From Gammaproteobacteria bacterium (GTDB lineage Bacteria > Pseudomonadota > Gammaproteobacteria > Steroidobacterales > Steroidobacteraceae), in contig PLAH01000084.1 in the NCBI GenBank assembly GCA_003134045.1, positions 9,658 through 46,351 of the forward strand: a stretch of DNA of 36,694 bases. Direction: 5' to 3'. The first letter of the stretch is position 1, and each line of letters starts with the position of its first letter. Under the pieces are notes generated by a model. The model saw only the letters and a program-made list of their open reading frames with translations. It had not been told where the DNA came from and did no database searches. Both the position numbers and the translations under genes were made by a program. Below are positions 17,261-29,501 of the stretch, piece after piece.

Positions 17261-18018
17261 TCCAGCCACTCCGTGATGCGCTGAATCGCGCGCACCGGCA
17301 CCGCGCCGCTCGTGGTCACGGAGCCCACCCAGGGACAGGGGGCCGGCAAAAACTCGATGGACAGTCGTTTGGAGCCCGGCGGCGTTACGACCACATCCAA
17401 TCCGTCGTGCGATGCCAGGCGCTCGGTGATGAGCGCCAATGTGCGGCTGGGCGGCGCGGCGATCACGTCACGCAGCTCGATGGTCTTGAGATCCCGCATC
17501 ATGGTTCCGGTCAACACGAATCCGTCGACTTCGACGGCATCGGGATCCCCTGCGACCGACATCGGCCGGGAGGCCGCCAGCAAGGCGTGCAGGTAATCTT
17601 CACCGGAGACGATGGGGTCCCACATCACCAATGCGTCGATCTGATCCGCGAATCGTGCGGCCACAGCCGCAGCAATGTTGGCTCCCAGCCTCAGACCGAT
17701 CACGGCGACTCGCGCGGTACCGGCGATATCCTTGATGCCTTCGATCGCCGATACCGCATCGGCTTCCCATCCGGCAAGGTCGGCCTCCGACATATCGCCG
17801 CCCGAGTCCCCGGTCCCAAAAAAATCGAAGCGAAGGGTATGGTACCCGCAGGCGGCCAGCTTGATGGCCAGCTGCCGCAGCGAGCGATGCGCATAGACAT
17901 ATTCGGAGCCCCAAGGATTGCACAGCACGGCTGCCCTGGCGCGATTGGCTTGGGGCCCGGCCGGCTCGTAGATGCCGAAAATGCGGCGCTCGTTCGTACC
18001 GAGATAAAGAGGGTTCAT
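17257..18018 (-). CDS. Alpha/beta-hydrolase-fold protein lacking a normal nucleophile, exosortase-A-associated hydrolase 2-like
   Basis: A 253-residue alpha/beta-hydrolase-fold protein. The strand '[14 protein letters not shown]' and the elbow 'GLRLGA' (108-113) are clear, but the nucleophile position is Arg110, and I see no catalytic-type His near the C-terminus ('[13 protein letters not shown]'). 'GLRLGA' matches my memory of the second exosortase-A-system hydrolase. It may therefore be a binding or scaffold protein, or use a different mechanism. Its ATG overlaps the NRPS stop by four bases (ATGA) and its stop overlaps the start of the Cys-type hydrolase, so the three are translationally coupled. 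The pair probably acts together on the NRPS product. Confidence 0.75.
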   Translation of the reverse strand: MNPLYLGTNERRIFGIYEPAGPQANRARAAVLCNPWGSEYVYAHRSLRQLAIKLAACGYHTLRFDFFGTGDSGGDMSEADLAGWEADAVSAIEGIKDIAGTARVAVIGLRLGANIAAAVAARFADQIDALVMWDPIVSGEDYLHALLAASRPMSVAGDPDAVEVDGFVLTGTMMRDLKTIELRDVIAAPPSRTLALITERLASHDGLDVVVTPPGSKRLSIEFLPAPCPWVGSVTTSGAVPVRAIQRITEWLE

Positions 18019-21000
18019 CGGCGTCGAACGGCGGGTTCTGCCGCTCCCTCATCGATGAGCGCAGCGACCTGGCGCAGGCTGTGGAAGAACAGAGAGCGCG
18101 GGTCCATGCGGCGGCCGGTTTGCTTTTCGAACATCTTCGCCACACGCAATGAGAGCAGCGAATAGCCGCCGAGTTCGAAGAAATTGTCGCCCGCATCGAC
18201 TCGTTCCACCTTGAGAACGCTCTTCCAGATCTCGGCGAGTATTTTCTCGGTCTTGCTCGCGGGCGGCTCATGGCTCAGCGCGGGCTGCGCCGGCTTGGTG
18301 AAGGGATCCGGCAACGCGGTCCGATCCACTTTTCCATTCGGCGTCAGCGGCATCGACTCCAGCGACACGACGATCGCAGGGATCATGTACTCGGGCAGCT
18401 GGCCGCGCAGATAACGCTTCATGTCGCTGGTCGTGAGATCCTCGCCGTCGCGATAGACGACGTACGCGATCAACCGGGGATCGTCGATCTGCGCCTCCCG
18501 CACCGCCACGACGGCCTGTCGAACCGCCGGCTGCTTGTTCAGCACCTCCTCGATTTCACCCAACTCGATCCGGAAGCCGCGGATCTTGACTTGATGATCC
18601 GACCTGCCGAGGTGGTAGAGCTTGCCGTCCGGCGACCATCGACCGAGATCGCCGGTCCGGTACAAGCGCGCGCCGGGCACATCGGAATAGGCGTCCGCAA
18701 CGAAACGTTCGGCAGTCAGCGCGGGCCGTCCCAGATAGCCGCGGGCAACGCCTGACCCGCCGATGCATATCTCGCCGACAACCCCGATCGGCACGCTTTC
18801 GCCCGAGGAATCGAGGATGTGAATCTGCGTATTGGCGATCGGCCGCCCGATGCTGATCGCAGAGGAGCCCGGTTCCACTCGCTCGACCGTGGACCACACC
18901 GTGGTCTCGGTGGGGCCGTACAGATTCCACAGCTCGCCCACCCGCTCCAAGAGCGCGTCGGCCAGTTGCCGCGGCAAGGGCTCGCCGCCGCTGAGTGCGC
19001 GAAAGCCAGGGGCGCCGAACCATTCCGCTTCGATGAGCATTCGCCAAGTGGCCGGCGTGGCCTGCAGCGTAGTCGCGCCGCTGGCCGCGAGGAGCTTGGC
19101 AAGCGCGTACCCATCGGACGCGGTCTGCCGCGAGACCAATTCGATTCGCGCACCCACCGTCAGAGGCAGATAGAGCTCGAGCGCGGCGATGTCGAACGAT
19201 ATGGTGGTGACGGCGGCGAGCACATCGGTTGCCGCCAATCCCGGCCGATCGCGCATCGATATCAAGAAATTCGCCAAAGCGCCATGGGAGACGGCCACGC
19301 CTTTGGGGCGCCCTGTCGAACCTGACGTGTAAATGACGTAGGCAGCATCCAGAGGGGATGTGCTTACCTCGAGGTTTTCCGCCGGTAGATCGCCGAAGCG
19401 ACCGTGCTCGGCCACGTCGACAACGCTGACCCCCTCCGGTATGTCGAGTCCCTGCGGCACGCCACCTGTCGTCACCAGAGTCTTGACGCCGCTGTCCAAG
19501 AGCATGTATCTCAGCCGATCGGCCGGAAATTCGGGATCGAGCGGTACATAGGCGCCGCCCGCCTTTTGGATCGCTAGCAAACTCACGAGCAGCAGCGGCG
19601 AGCGGTTCGCGCAGACGGCGACCAAATCGCCGGACCCCACACCCGCTTGCCGCAATACGCGTGCACAGCGATTGGCGGCGGCGTTCAGATCGGCATAGCT
19701 CGTGCTCGCACCTTCGAACCTGACCGCGGTTGCGTTCGGCGACCTTGCCGCTTGCGCTTCGAAGAGCCGCGGAAAAGCCGCCGGCTCGGCATATGGCGAG
19801 TCGGTCGCGTTCCAAGAACGCAACTGGGCACGCTGTCCGGCGGGCAGCATGGGCAGTGCGCTCACCGACTTGGCCGGCTCGAGCAGCGCGGCTTCGAGGA
19901 GCGTGAAGTACTGTTCCACCAGCCGCTCGATCGTGGCACGATCGAACAGATCGGTATTGTATTCGACACTCAGCTTTTTCGTGATTTCCGTGTCGATCGA
20001 AAAACTCAGTTCGAATTGGGCCCCGCCTCGATCCAGCTCGATCGGCTGCCAATCCAGCTCGTCGAATTCCAGACCGTGCATCGGGGCGTTGGTCACGTTG
20101 AAAAGCACCTGGGCGAGCGGCGCACGGCTTCGGTCGCCTCGCTGCCCGATTTCCTGGACCAGTCGATCGAACGAGATGTCCTGATTCGCGAACGCGTCGA
20201 GCGCGGTGGCACGCACCCGCTGCAGCAATTCGCGGAAATCCGGATCGCCCGACACGTCGTTTCGCAACACCAAGGTGTTGACGAACGTACCCACCAGCCC
20301 CTCGAGGGCACTGTGGGAGCGGTTCGCGACGGGCACACCGACCGGAATATCCGTTTGACCCGTGATACGGTGGAGCAGTGTCGCAAACCCCGCGAGCATC
20401 ACCATGAACAGCGTGCTGCCGGTGTTTCGTCCAAACTGCACCAGCTTGGCAAACAGTTCCGGCGGTATCTGCCGCTCGTAGAACGTGCCGCGCAATGTCC
20501 AAATTGCCGGCCGCGCACGATCGGTCGGAAGATCGAGCGTCGGCAGGTTTGCCAGCTGACCGCGCCAAAATACCAGCTGCCGCTCGAATTCGGCGAAGAA
20601 CGCGCCGCTTCGCTGCCACAGCGCATAATCCCGGTAGGTTATCGACAACGGGTCGAGCGCCGCGCGCTGCCCACGACGCCGATGGTTGTAAAGCGTCGCC
20701 AATTCACGCGCGAACACGCCCATCGACCATTGATCGCCGGCGATGTGATGCAGCACGATGCTCAATAGATGGACGTCGCGATCCGTTTGAAACAGTCGTA
20801 TGCGAATCACGGAGTCGTGACTCAAGTCAAAGGGCGTTCGCGCTTCCGCCGCCGCCAGTCGCACGGCCTCGGCCCCGGCGTTTGGCCCTCCTCGCAGATC
20901 CACGACTTGCAGCGACTTACCGGTCCAAGGCGAGACCAACTGCCGCAGCTGCTCATTGATGAGAAGAATACGGGAACCGAAAATTTCGTGCCGCCGGAGT

Positions 21001-24000
21001 AGCTCATCGAAGCTCTCTCGAAGCGCGGCAACGTCCAACTCGCCTCGAATCCGCAAGCCGGCCGTCATGTTGTAGGCCGTGTTCTCCGGGTTCAGCGATT
21101 GGATCAGCCACATGCGTTCCTGTGAATAGGACAGCGGCGCCGGGCTCTCCGATACGACATGTTCAATTCCGGCGACCCGCGGTGCGTGCTCTCGTGCGGC
21201 CAGCTGCCCATCGATCCGCGCGGCAAGCGAGTCGAGCGAGCGAGCATCGAACAGGGTTTTGAGTGGTAGCTCGAGTCCGAATCCGTCGCGCACTCGCGAC
21301 ATTACCTGTTGTGCGATCAACGAATGCCCGCCGAGCGCGAAGAAATCATCCGATCTGCCCACGATCTCGAGACGCAAGATATCGCGCCATATCGCGGCTA
21401 AGCGCACCTCCGTTGGGGTTTTCGGCGGATCGTACACCTCTCTCGAGTGCGCCTCGTTGCCGGGCACCGGCAACCGGCGCCGATCGAGTTTACCGTTCGG
21501 CAGCAGCGGGAGCGTGGCGAGCGGCACGAACACCGCCGGTATCATGTAATCGGGAAGCCGCTCGGCGAGCGCACGGCGTAGCTTCGTCGGATCGACTTCC
21601 TGACCGGACCGGCCGACAATGTAGGCCACGAGATATTTACCGCCCGGCGTGTCTTCGCGCACAGCCGCCGCCGCCTGATCGATCTCCGGTCGGGATCGCA
21701 ACGCCGCTTCGATCTCGCCCAACTCGATGCGAAAGCCGCGAATCTTGACCTGTTGGTCGGTGCGCCCGAGATGGTCGAGTTGGCCGTCGGGCCGCCAACG
21801 CACGCGATCGCCGCTGCGATACATGCGGGTTCCGGGAGCGCCAAAGGGATCCGCGACAAAGCGCTCCGCGGTCAGTCCCGGCCGATTCAGATAGCCGCGG
21901 GCCAATCCCACGCCGGCGATGTACAGTTCTCCCTCGACTCCGATCGGCACCGGCTCCAACGCGCTATCCAACACGTAGACTCGCGTCCCGGCGAGCGGAC
22001 TGCCGATGGGTGCCGTTGCGTCCGCGCGCAGAGGCGTGCTCATGGTCGCGCACACGGTGGCCTCCGTCGGGCCGTAGGCATTCATCATGTGCAGGGCGCC
22101 GGACCACGCGTCAAGCAGCGCCGCCGATGAGCGCTCGCCGCCCACGACCAGGCACTCGAGCGCAAGATCAGATCCGTGCTCGACGGTGTTCAACACGGCA
22201 GGCGTGAGCATCAGATGACTGATACGGTAATCCACGAGCACCGCACGCAGCGCCGCCCCGCTCAAAGCCTCGGGCGGCGTGAGCACGAGAGTTGCACCAC
22301 CGGTCAATGCCATCGCGATTTCCGCCAACGACACATCGAAGTTGACAGAGGCGTATTGCAAGACGCGCGAACCGGCGGTGATCTTGAGACGCGCAACATG
22401 CGCCGCCGCCATCGCCCCGATGCCCGAATGGGTCACCACCACGCCCTTCGGCGTGCCGCTGGAGCCCGAGGTGTAGATCACATAGGCCGGATGGTCTTGC
22501 GTCAATGCGCCGTGACGCTGTGCATCGCTCGGGTTGGCGTCACTCCATCCACCCGCGCCGGCCGATCCATTCTCATCGACAATCAGCTGCTCGATGTCCC
22601 GCGGCAGTCCTTCACCGCGGAGCGCACGGGCCCTCCAATCCTTCGCCGTCGCCGTACTGGTCAACACCAGCACCGGCCGGGACTCCTCCACCATCAATTT
22701 CAACCGCTCTGCGGGAAAAGCGATATCGAGCGGCAGGTAGGCGCCCCCCGCCTTCAATATGCCCAGCATCGCCACCAGCAAGGGTACCGAGCGCTCGACG
22801 CTCAGGCCGACCACGCACTCAGGGCCCACTCCTTGGGCGATCAATCGATGCGCCAGTCGGTTCGCTTGCGCGTTCAACTGTGAATAGGTGAGCTCTCGAC
22901 CCTCGAGCACCACGGCAACCGCGTCCGGACTGCGCGCGACCTGCGACTCGAACGACTGCACGAGTGTCGCGGCACCGGGCATGCTCGTCGCTCCGGCCCA
23001 TTGGCCCAGCAGAAGCTCCCGTTCGGCGGCGAACAGCACCGGCAACGCTTTGACTTTGGTGTGCGGAGCGTGCTCGAGCGCGCGTACCAAACTCTCCAGC
23101 GCCGTCAGCATGAAACGGGCTATTCGCGCGGGACCGACGGCCGCGGGCGCCTGTGCTGTCAGTACGAATCCTTGAACCTGATCGTCGACGGCGAGCCCTA
23201 TGGAATAATTCGTACGCTCTTCGGCGCGCAGCAGTTTGACGCCCGGCAGCAACTCGACGTCCGCCCGCGATGCGACCTGGTCCGGATCGTAGCGATAATT
23301 CAACGACGACGAAAACAGCGGCGTGTCCGCGGGTAACGCGCTACTGCGTTGAGCAAGCGCCAAGGATGCATGCTCGTGCTGCATCAACTGCCCAAGCCGC
23401 GCGTGAGTTTCTCGCACCGCATCGAGCGTGCCCATATCGTTCAGCCGCACACGCAACGGCAGCGTATTGATGAACAGACCAAACGCCCGATCGACGCCCG
23501 TGGCGCCATGCATGCGCCCAAACAGCACGGTGCCGAACACGACGTCATCGCGCCCGGTCGTTCGCGCGAGTACCAGCGCCCATGCCAGATGGAACACGCT
23601 GGAGGCCGTCACGCCCAAGCGACGCGCTTGCGCACGCAAGCGACGCGCCAAGTCGGAAGTCAAGGCGAGCCGTGATTCTTCGACGTCCGTTCCATCGCCC
23701 CGGACCTCGAGCAGGCCGAAGGGCGCGGTCGGTTCATCGACGTCGCCCAACATCGCATGGAAGAACGCGTCGTGTGCCGCCGGATCGATGCTCGAGCGCG
23801 CCTCGACTACGAAGTTTCGAAACGGCACCGGCGTCGGCAGGCGCGCGCCGCCGCCCGTCATATGCGCACGCACTTCCGACATCAACAACTCGAGAGTCGT
23901 GTGGTCCATCACGAGGTGATGACAATGCAGCAGCAACAACCAGCGGCTATGCGCCCCATCGTACGCCAGCGACACCCGCATCAATGGCGCTTGACTCACG

Positions 24001-27000
24001 TCGATCCGGGAATTGCGCTTGCGCCATATCGTTTCGAGATCGGATTCGGCATCCGGCGAAATCTCGTCGACCGGAAGTCTCGCATCTCGCCAGACGACCT
24101 GCAGCGGCTCGGGCAAGCCCTCCCACTGGATGGCGGTGCGCAATACATCGTGGCGATCGATCGCCAACTGTAATGCGGTGACGAAGCGATCGACTTGATC
24201 GCGACTGTCGACGGACAACAAGGCACGCAGTACGAAGGCGTCGTTCTCGCCCGATAAGCGATGGTGGAGCAGCAGACCTTCCTGCAACGCCACCAGCGGG
24301 TAGATATCCTGCACGTTGCGGCTGCCACCGGGAACCCGCGCGACGATCGCATCGATCTGAGCTTGATCGAGCGTGACCAGCGGCAGCATCGGCGGGGTAA
24401 TTCGCGCCCATCCGGCGGCGATTCGGTTCGCAGGAATTTCAACGGGGCGGCGGTCGCCATCAAGCGCGGCCGCCAGCCCGGCGACGGTCGGGCAGTCGAA
24501 AATCGTGCGAGCCTCGACCCACAACCCACGCTGCCTCATCTTTTCGACCAATGTGACGAGCAGCAGGGAGTTGCCGCCAAGTTCGAAAAAGTTGTCGTGT
24601 CGACCCACACGCTCGGTACGTAGGAGTTCAGCCCAAATCGAGGCAATCTCGGCTTCGACGGCTCCTTGAGGCAGCTCGTATACAGAACCCGCGGCCGCGT
24701 CGGTACCGGAAGTGGGCAATGAGCGCCGATCGAGCTTGCCGTTGGGCAGCATCGGAAGCGCCGGCAACGTCTCGCCTCTCGACTCCTCGCTCCTACCGCT
24801 CCATTCGGTCAATACTCGCTCCTGTTCGGCAGCGGACAGCACCGGGATGGCATGCAGCTTGGTTTGCGGAGCTTGGTCGAGCGCGTCCACCAGACCTTCC
24901 AACGCAGTGAGCATGAAGCCCGTAATTCGCCTCGGATCGGTCCGTGCGGGCGCCTGCGCCGTCAGCATGAAGCCGCGGTCCTGATCGTCCACGCACATGC
25001 CCAGCGGGTAATTGGTGCGTTGCTCCGCCCGCAGCAGCCTGACGCCGGGCAGCACGTCGACATCGGTCGATGCCATCACCTGGTCGTTACCGTGACGATA
25101 ATTGAGCAATGCCGAGAACAGGGGCGTACCTGGAGTCAGCCCGCTGCATCGTTGAGCGACGGTCAAGGATGCATGCTCATGGCGCAGGAGCTCGCCAAGT
25201 CGCAGGTGGGTCTCCTTCACCGCATCGGCCACGCACATATCGCTTAAGCGTAAGCGCAGCGGCAGCGTGTTGATGAACAACCCCAGCGCCCGATCGACGC
25301 CCAGCGCCCCATGCATACGTCCGAAGAGCACTGTACCGAATACGACATCTTCGCGGCCGCTGGTTCGCGCCAGGACGAGCGCCCACGCCAGATGGAAAAT
25401 GCTCGAGGCCGTCACCCCTAATCTGCGGGCCCGTTCCCGCAAGCGCCATGCCAGCTCGGCATCCACCGCCGCTCGAGCTTCCTCGATGTCGGCCCCGTCC
25501 CCTCGCACATCGAGCAATCCAAACGGAGCCGTGGGCTCATCGAGGGTGCCCAATCGCTCCCGAAAATACGCCTCGTCTCGTTCCGTACTGCGGTCGAGTC
25601 GAGTCTGAGCGGCGAAGTTTCGAAACGGAACAGGCGGCGGCAGGTCGTTGGACTGACCGGTGAGGTACGCCCCCACCTCAGCGATGATGCGCCGGAAGGT
25701 GGTGTGATCGCCGATCAAATGGTGAGACTGCAGCAACAGCAGCGGGCGACCGCACGCTGCATCGCGGACGCGCCACACGCGCATCAGCGGCGCCGTGCCT
25801 ATGTCGATGCGAACCTGGCGTTTGCGCCACAATGCCTTCGCGATGTCCGGATCGCTAGTCGAGAAATCCTCGACGACCAGCATCGCGTGCCGCCATACGA
25901 CTTGCACGGGCTCCGGCAATCCCTCCCACTGGATGGCGGTGCGCAGTACATCGTGACGGTCGATGACCGCTTGCAGCGCTGCGAGGAAGCTGTCGGCCCG
26001 GGCTTCGCTGTCCAGGCCAAGGAGTGCGCCTAGCACATACGCATCGGTCTCGTGCGACATGCGATGCTCGATCAGCAATCCTTCTTGCAGAGGCAGTAAC
26101 GGATAGATGTCCTGGACGTTGCGGATCCCGCCCGCCACGCGCGCAACGATGGCGTCGATATGCGATTGCTCGAGCGTGACCAGCGGCAACAGACCGGGCA
26201 CGATGCGCATGCAGTCGGCACCGATGAGATTGGGCGGAATCTCGGTTGGACCTTGACTTGCCGAGATGACGGTGGCCAGTCCCGCCACGCTCGGTCGGTC
26301 GAACACCATGCGCGCATCGGCCTGCCAGCCTCGCTGCCTGAGGCGCTCGACGAGCTCGATGAGCAGCAAGGAATCGCCGCCGAGTTCAAAAAAATTATCG
26401 CGGCGACCTACCCGGTCGATATGTAGAAGCTCAACCCAGAGTGCGGCGAGGGCCTGTTCGATGGGCCCCTGCGGAGGTTCGTGCGCGGCAGCCGAACGCG
26501 CAATGGCGCCCGGGATCGGCAAGGCACGCCGGTTGAGTTTCCCATTGGGAGTCAGCGGCAGCTCGGCCAGCGGGACGATTACCGCCGGGATCATATGCTC
26601 GGGCAGTCGGCTTGCGAGCGCATGCCGCAATGCCGTGGGATTCACCTCGCCGCCTGCCCGGCCGACAACATAGGCGGCGAGGTAGCGTATGCCGGGAGCG
26701 TCTTCGCGCACCACGACGATTGCCTGTCCTACTCCCGTCTGTGCACATAGAGCGGCTTCGACCTCGCCGAGCTCGACGCGAAAGCCGCGGATCTTCACCT
26801 GACTGTCGGCGCGTCCCAGATACTCGAGTTGTCCCTCATCATTCCAGCGTACGAGATCGCCGCTGCGATACATACGGCTGCCCGGCAGCCCGTAGGGATT
26901 GGCCACAAATCGCTCGGCGGTCAACCCTGGGCGATTCAAATAACCCCGTGAAAGCCCAACGCCGGAGATGTAAAGCTCTCCCTCGACGCCGATCGGCACC

Positions 27001-29438
27001 GGCTCGAGCGAACCATCCAACACATGGACCCGCGTACCGGGGATCGGCGTGCCGATGGGTGCAGGCGCGCCGCCGCGCAGAGGCGCGCTCATGGTCGCGC
27101 ATACCGTGCTCTCCGTCGGACCGTAGGCATTAATCATCCGCAGCCCATCCGACCACTCGGCGACGAGTGCCGGCGCACAGACTTCACCAGCCACCACCAA
27201 ACACTCGAGCGCCAGTCCCTCGCCTCGCGCGATCGTCGCCAGCACCGCCGGCGGCAGCGTCGCATGACTGATGCGGTGCCTGACGAGTACCGCGCGCAGC
27301 GCCGCCCCGCTCAACGCCTCCGGCGGTGTCAGCACCAGAGCGGCCCCGCTGGTCAGCGCCATCACGACTTCCGAAAACGTTGCATCGAAGTTCAGCGACG
27401 CGTACTGCAGCACCCGTGAATGCCCCGTGACCGCAAAGTGCTCAACCTGCGCCGCCGCCAGCGCGCCGATGCCCGCATGCGTCACCACTACGCCCTTCGG
27501 CGTTCCACTCGATCCCGACGTGTAGATCACGTAGACCGGATGGCGCGCCTCCAGGGCGCTACGACGCTCGGCGTCGCTCGGATTCGTGTCGGCCGGACGC
27601 GAGTCGCTCGACCCCCCCGCTCCCCTCAACGCGCCGGTGCGGTCGAGCACCCACTGCTCGATCCCCGCCGGCAACCCCTGACCGGCCTCAGCCCGGCTCG
27701 CCCAGACGCTCGCCGTCGCAACGCTGCTCAACACCAGGGCCGGCCGTGCATCGGCCAGCATCAGCTGCAGGCGCTGCGCCGGATAGGCAAGGTCCAGCGG
27801 CAGGTACGCGCCGCCCGCCTTCAGTATGCCCAGCATCCCGACGAGCATCTCCAGCGAACGCTCGACGCACAATCCCACCACGCTCTGCGGGCCCACTCCC
27901 TGCCCGATCAACCGATGCGCCAGCCGGTTCGCTCGTACGTTCAGCTGCGCGTACGTGAGACTTTCCGTTCCCGACACCGCCGCCACCGCATCCGGTGTGC
28001 GTACCACTTGAGATTCGAATAGCGCCGGCAACGTCTCTTCGCTCGGCGTTCCCGGTGCCCCGCTCCACTGCTCGAGGACACGCTCCCGTTCGGCAGCAGA
28101 CAGCCACGGTAAGGCCCGCGTCGGCAAGTCCGGTTGGAGCACCGCGGACTCGATCAGGCGCAGGAAACGCTGCTGATGCCGTTGCAAAGACCGCTCGTCG
28201 TAATGTGCCCGATGGCCGGTGAATTGCATGGCCGTGTCGGAGCCATCGTTCCGACCGTTGAAGGTGATGGCCAGATCTTCCACCCGTCGCGCGGGCGTGA
28301 ACACATGCATGCGCACCGCGTGTCCGGCGATCCGAAACTCCTCGTCGCTCGGCATGAAGTTGACGACGGTGCCGAAGATATTGGCTTGATTCGCGGCCAA
28401 CCCGAGGTCGCGTCGCAAAGCGCTCGCCCAATACCGCTGGTGGCGAAACGCTTCGCGCGTCTGGGCTACGGCCTGGCGCAGCAATGCGCTGAAGGACGCG
28501 CCTGGATCGACTTGGAACCGCACCGGAACGACATTGGCGACGAACCCGATGACGTGGCGCAGCTGCGGGCTGGTGCGCGCCGCTACGGGCATGCCCACCA
28601 CGATATCGGTGGCTCCGGTGATCCGAGACAGATAGGCCGCAGTCACCGCGAGAAGCACCGCAACGGAACTCGAGTTGTGGGCCGCACCGAGTTTTCCCAG
28701 CGCGACGACCGTCGAGCGCGGGATGCTCCCCACGGCGGTAACCACCTCGTCCGGCCAGCACGGCGGTTGGCCGGAGAGTGTAACGGCCGCAGGGTAGTCT
28801 CGAAGCTGCTCGAGCCAATAGTTCCGATCGAGGTCGTGCCTCGTCGACGACCGATAGCTGGCCTCATCTCGCAGAAATCCGCGCCACGAAGTTCGCTCGG
28901 CGGGAACGCGCAATTGGCCGTCGATCCGCGAGCTGTATAGATCGGCGACGCGACGCAAGAATAGCGCCGTGCCGAAAAAATCGATGATGAGATGATGCAT
29001 CGAGCAAAACCAAAAGAAGCGGTCATCCGCCACCTTGATGAGCGCATAGCGGAACAGCGGTCCCGCCGACAAATCGAAGGGCTTCTCCATCGCAGCGCGC
29101 ATCCAACCCTGGGCCGCGCCCTCCGGATCCACGCCGCGGCTCGCGTCGATGAAGGGTACCGTAACGTTCGTGAACCGCCCGAAGACTTGCCGGGGACCCT
29201 CCGGCGTATCGACGAATCGCAATTGATGGGAGTCGGTCTCGCTCAACGCCTCCCGCACTGCGCTCTGGAACGGCGCATGCTCGATGACGCCGAATATCTC
29301 GAGATATCCGCCGATGTTGTAGAGCGCGCTATCGGGCGCCAACTGTTGCGCCCGCCACACTTCCAGTTGCGCGACGGAAAGCGGCAGCGAGGTAGGGGCT
29401 GCCCATTCGCTCGAAACGTGTAGCGGATCTGTTGCCAT
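18015..29438 (-). CDS. Four-C-domain non-ribosomal peptide synthetase, C-A-PCP-C-PCP-C-A-PCP-C-A-PCP, no thioesterase
   Basis: A roughly 3807-residue assembly line. Approximate order by residue: C1 20-450, A1 465-970, PCP1 (Ser1023), C2 1086-1536, A-remnant 1556-1570, PCP2 (Ser1624), C3 1683-2133, A3 2149-2650, PCP3 (Ser2706), C4 2766-3193, A4 3213-3705, PCP4 (Ser3760). All four carriers keep GGxS. A1, A3 and A4 keep 'YTSGS', 'YRSGD/YRTGD' and 'PNGK'. Specificity residues read by eye: A1 DASTVAAVCK (Tyr-like, from memory), A3 DVAMVGAVCK (unassigned, probably hydrophobic), A4 DILQLGLVWK (Gly-like). C1 resembles the EntF-type opening C domain, so the chain probably starts with an acyl or aryl donor. 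Module 2 has no A domain. I chose the ATG at 29438 over an earlier in-frame codon at 29480 because similarity starts there. Made with the MbtH protein upstream and two hydrolases downstream. Confidence 0.93.
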   Translation of the reverse strand: MATDPLHVSSEWAAPTSLPLSVAQLEVWRAQQLAPDSALYNIGGYLEIFGVIEHAPFQSAVREALSETDSHQLRFVDTPEGPRQVFGRFTNVTVPFIDASRGVDPEGAAQGWMRAAMEKPFDLSAGPLFRYALIKVADDRFFWFCSMHHLIIDFFGTALFLRRVADLYSSRIDGQLRVPAERTSWRGFLRDEASYRSSTRHDLDRNYWLEQLRDYPAAVTLSGQPPCWPDEVVTAVGSIPRSTVVALGKLGAAHNSSSVAVLLAVTAAYLSRITGATDIVVGMPVAARTSPQLRHVIGFVANVVPVRFQVDPGASFSALLRQAVAQTREAFRHQRYWASALRRDLGLAANQANIFGTVVNFMPSDEEFRIAGHAVRMHVFTPARRVEDLAITFNGRNDGSDTAMQFTGHRAHYDERSLQRHQQRFLRLIESAVLQPDLPTRALPWLSAAERERVLEQWSGAPGTPSEETLPALFESQVVRTPDAVAAVSGTESLTYAQLNVRANRLAHRLIGQGVGPQSVVGLCVERSLEMLVGMLGILKAGGAYLPLDLAYPAQRLQLMLADARPALVLSSVATASVWASRAEAGQGLPAGIEQWVLDRTGALRGAGGSSDSRPADTNPSDAERRSALEARHPVYVIYTSGSSGTPKGVVVTHAGIGALAAAQVEHFAVTGHSRVLQYASLNFDATFSEVVMALTSGAALVLTPPEALSGAALRAVLVRHRISHATLPPAVLATIARGEGLALECLVVAGEVCAPALVAEWSDGLRMINAYGPTESTVCATMSAPLRGGAPAPIGTPIPGTRVHVLDGSLEPVPIGVEGELYISGVGLSRGYLNRPGLTAERFVANPYGLPGSRMYRSGDLVRWNDEGQLEYLGRADSQVKIRGFRVELGEVEAALCAQTGVGQAIVVVREDAPGIRYLAAYVVGRAGGEVNPTALRHALASRLPEHMIPAVIVPLAELPLTPNGKLNRRALPIPGAIARSAAAHEPPQGPIEQALAALWVELLHIDRVGRRDNFFELGGDSLLLIELVERLRQRGWQADARMVFDRPSVAGLATVISASQGPTEIPPNLIGADCMRIVPGLLPLVTLEQSHIDAIVARVAGGIRNVQDIYPLLPLQEGLLIEHRMSHETDAYVLGALLGLDSEARADSFLAALQAVIDRHDVLRTAIQWEGLPEPVQVVWRHAMLVVEDFSTSDPDIAKALWRKRQVRIDIGTAPLMRVWRVRDAACGRPLLLLQSHHLIGDHTTFRRIIAEVGAYLTGQSNDLPPPVPFRNFAAQTRLDRSTERDEAYFRERLGTLDEPTAPFGLLDVRGDGADIEEARAAVDAELAWRLRERARRLGVTASSIFHLAWALVLARTSGREDVVFGTVLFGRMHGALGVDRALGLFINTLPLRLRLSDMCVADAVKETHLRLGELLRHEHASLTVAQRCSGLTPGTPLFSALLNYRHGNDQVMASTDVDVLPGVRLLRAEQRTNYPLGMCVDDQDRGFMLTAQAPARTDPRRITGFMLTALEGLVDALDQAPQTKLHAIPVLSAAEQERVLTEWSGRSEESRGETLPALPMLPNGKLDRRSLPTSGTDAAAGSVYELPQGAVEAEIASIWAELLRTERVGRHDNFFELGGNSLLLVTLVEKMRQRGLWVEARTIFDCPTVAGLAAALDGDRRPVEIPANRIAAGWARITPPMLPLVTLDQAQIDAIVARVPGGSRNVQDIYPLVALQEGLLLHHRLSGENDAFVLRALLSVDSRDQVDRFVTALQLAIDRHDVLRTAIQWEGLPEPLQVVWRDARLPVDEISPDAESDLETIWRKRNSRIDVSQAPLMRVSLAYDGAHSRWLLLLHCHHLVMDHTTLELLMSEVRAHMTGGGARLPTPVPFRNFVVEARSSIDPAAHDAFFHAMLGDVDEPTAPFGLLEVRGDGTDVEESRLALTSDLARRLRAQARRLGVTASSVFHLAWALVLARTTGRDDVVFGTVLFGRMHGATGVDRAFGLFINTLPLRVRLNDMGTLDAVRETHARLGQLMQHEHASLALAQRSSALPADTPLFSSSLNYRYDPDQVASRADVELLPGVKLLRAEERTNYSIGLAVDDQVQGFVLTAQAPAAVGPARIARFMLTALESLVRALEHAPHTKVKALPVLFAAERELLLGQWAGATSMPGAATLVQSFESQVARSPDAVAVVLEGRELTYSQLNAQANRLAHRLIAQGVGPECVVGLSVERSVPLLVAMLGILKAGGAYLPLDIAFPAERLKLMVEESRPVLVLTSTATAKDWRARALRGEGLPRDIEQLIVDENGSAGAGGWSDANPSDAQRHGALTQDHPAYVIYTSGSSGTPKGVVVTHSGIGAMAAAHVARLKITAGSRVLQYASVNFDVSLAEIAMALTGGATLVLTPPEALSGAALRAVLVDYRISHLMLTPAVLNTVEHGSDLALECLVVGGERSSAALLDAWSGALHMMNAYGPTEATVCATMSTPLRADATAPIGSPLAGTRVYVLDSALEPVPIGVEGELYIAGVGLARGYLNRPGLTAERFVADPFGAPGTRMYRSGDRVRWRPDGQLDHLGRTDQQVKIRGFRIELGEIEAALRSRPEIDQAAAAVREDTPGGKYLVAYIVGRSGQEVDPTKLRRALAERLPDYMIPAVFVPLATLPLLPNGKLDRRRLPVPGNEAHSREVYDPPKTPTEVRLAAIWRDILRLEIVGRSDDFFALGGHSLIAQQVMSRVRDGFGLELPLKTLFDARSLDSLAARIDGQLAAREHAPRVAGIEHVVSESPAPLSYSQERMWLIQSLNPENTAYNMTAGLRIRGELDVAALRESFDELLRRHEIFGSRILLINEQLRQLVSPWTGKSLQVVDLRGGPNAGAEAVRLAAAEARTPFDLSHDSVIRIRLFQTDRDVHLLSIVLHHIAGDQWSMGVFARELATLYNHRRRGQRAALDPLSITYRDYALWQRSGAFFAEFERQLVFWRGQLANLPTLDLPTDRARPAIWTLRGTFYERQIPPELFAKLVQFGRNTGSTLFMVMLAGFATLLHRITGQTDIPVGVPVANRSHSALEGLVGTFVNTLVLRNDVSGDPDFRELLQRVRATALDAFANQDISFDRLVQEIGQRGDRSRAPLAQVLFNVTNAPMHGLEFDELDWQPIELDRGGAQFELSFSIDTEITKKLSVEYNTDLFDRATIERLVEQYFTLLEAALLEPAKSVSALPMLPAGQRAQLRSWNATDSPYAEPAAFPRLFEAQAARSPNATAVRFEGASTSYADLNAAANRCARVLRQAGVGSGDLVAVCANRSPLLLVSLLAIQKAGGAYVPLDPEFPADRLRYMLLDSGVKTLVTTGGVPQGLDIPEGVSVVDVAEHGRFGDLPAENLEVSTSPLDAAYVIYTSGSTGRPKGVAVSHGALANFLISMRDRPGLAATDVLAAVTTISFDIAALELYLPLTVGARIELVSRQTASDGYALAKLLAASGATTLQATPATWRMLIEAEWFGAPGFRALSGGEPLPRQLADALLERVGELWNLYGPTETTVWSTVERVEPGSSAISIGRPIANTQIHILDSSGESVPIGVVGEICIGGSGVARGYLGRPALTAERFVADAYSDVPGARLYRTGDLGRWSPDGKLYHLGRSDHQVKIRGFRIELGEIEEVLNKQPAVRQAVVAVREAQIDDPRLIAYVVYRDGEDLTTSDMKRYLRGQLPEYMIPAIVVSLESMPLTPNGKVDRTALPDPFTKPAQPALSHEPPASKTEKILAEIWKSVLKVERVDAGDNFFELGGYSLLSLRVAKMFEKQTGRRMDPRSLFFHSLRQVAALIDEGAAEPAVRRR
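23040..24490 (-). repeat. Intragenic duplication, copy 2 (C3 domain)
   Basis: This is the partner of the C2 block, 1803 bases away. A1 and A3 are likewise related: the codons for the core 'SGTPKG' stretch recur at 27490 and 22441, an in-frame offset of 5049 bases. The gene therefore grew by internal module duplication, which also gives the homology needed for deletion of A2. Confidence 0.7.
24717..24830 (-). other. Module 2 junction: adenylation domain deleted, A10 motif retained
   Basis: After C2 the protein enters the usual A-domain lead-in ('GETLPAL'), then passes directly into '[11 protein letters not shown]', the A10 motif just before the carrier protein. Aligning codons with module 1, the Thr of 'ETLPAL' and the Pro before the A10 motif are 1476 bases apart there and 15 bases apart here. 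So 1461 bases (487 codons) are missing in frame. Both flanks in module 1 contain TGCCG, a possible short homology. Motifs A1-A9 are absent; only the end lysine motif survives. Confidence 0.88.
24840..26290 (-). repeat. Intragenic duplication, copy 1 (C2 domain)
   Basis: The C2-coding block is repeated as C3 at an exact offset of 1803 bases (601 codons). For example, the block coding the 'EGLPEP' segment starts at 25921 and again at 24118 with long identical runs. Boundaries are approximate. C2 and C3 share the 'HHxxxDHTT' core, '[10 protein letters not shown]' and '[13 protein letters not shown]' segments. Confidence 0.7.
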
Positions 29439-29501
29439 GACTCTAGAGAATACGATTGACGAGTGCCGCCGTCGGCACACGTGCGAGCGGCCGATACATC
29501 G

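Noticed and set aside
18556..20619. Very long second open frame inside the NRPS gene
   Set aside because: It is a GC-driven shadow of the A4/C4 coding region, rich in Arg and Ala without domain motifs, while the NRPS frame has full motifs.
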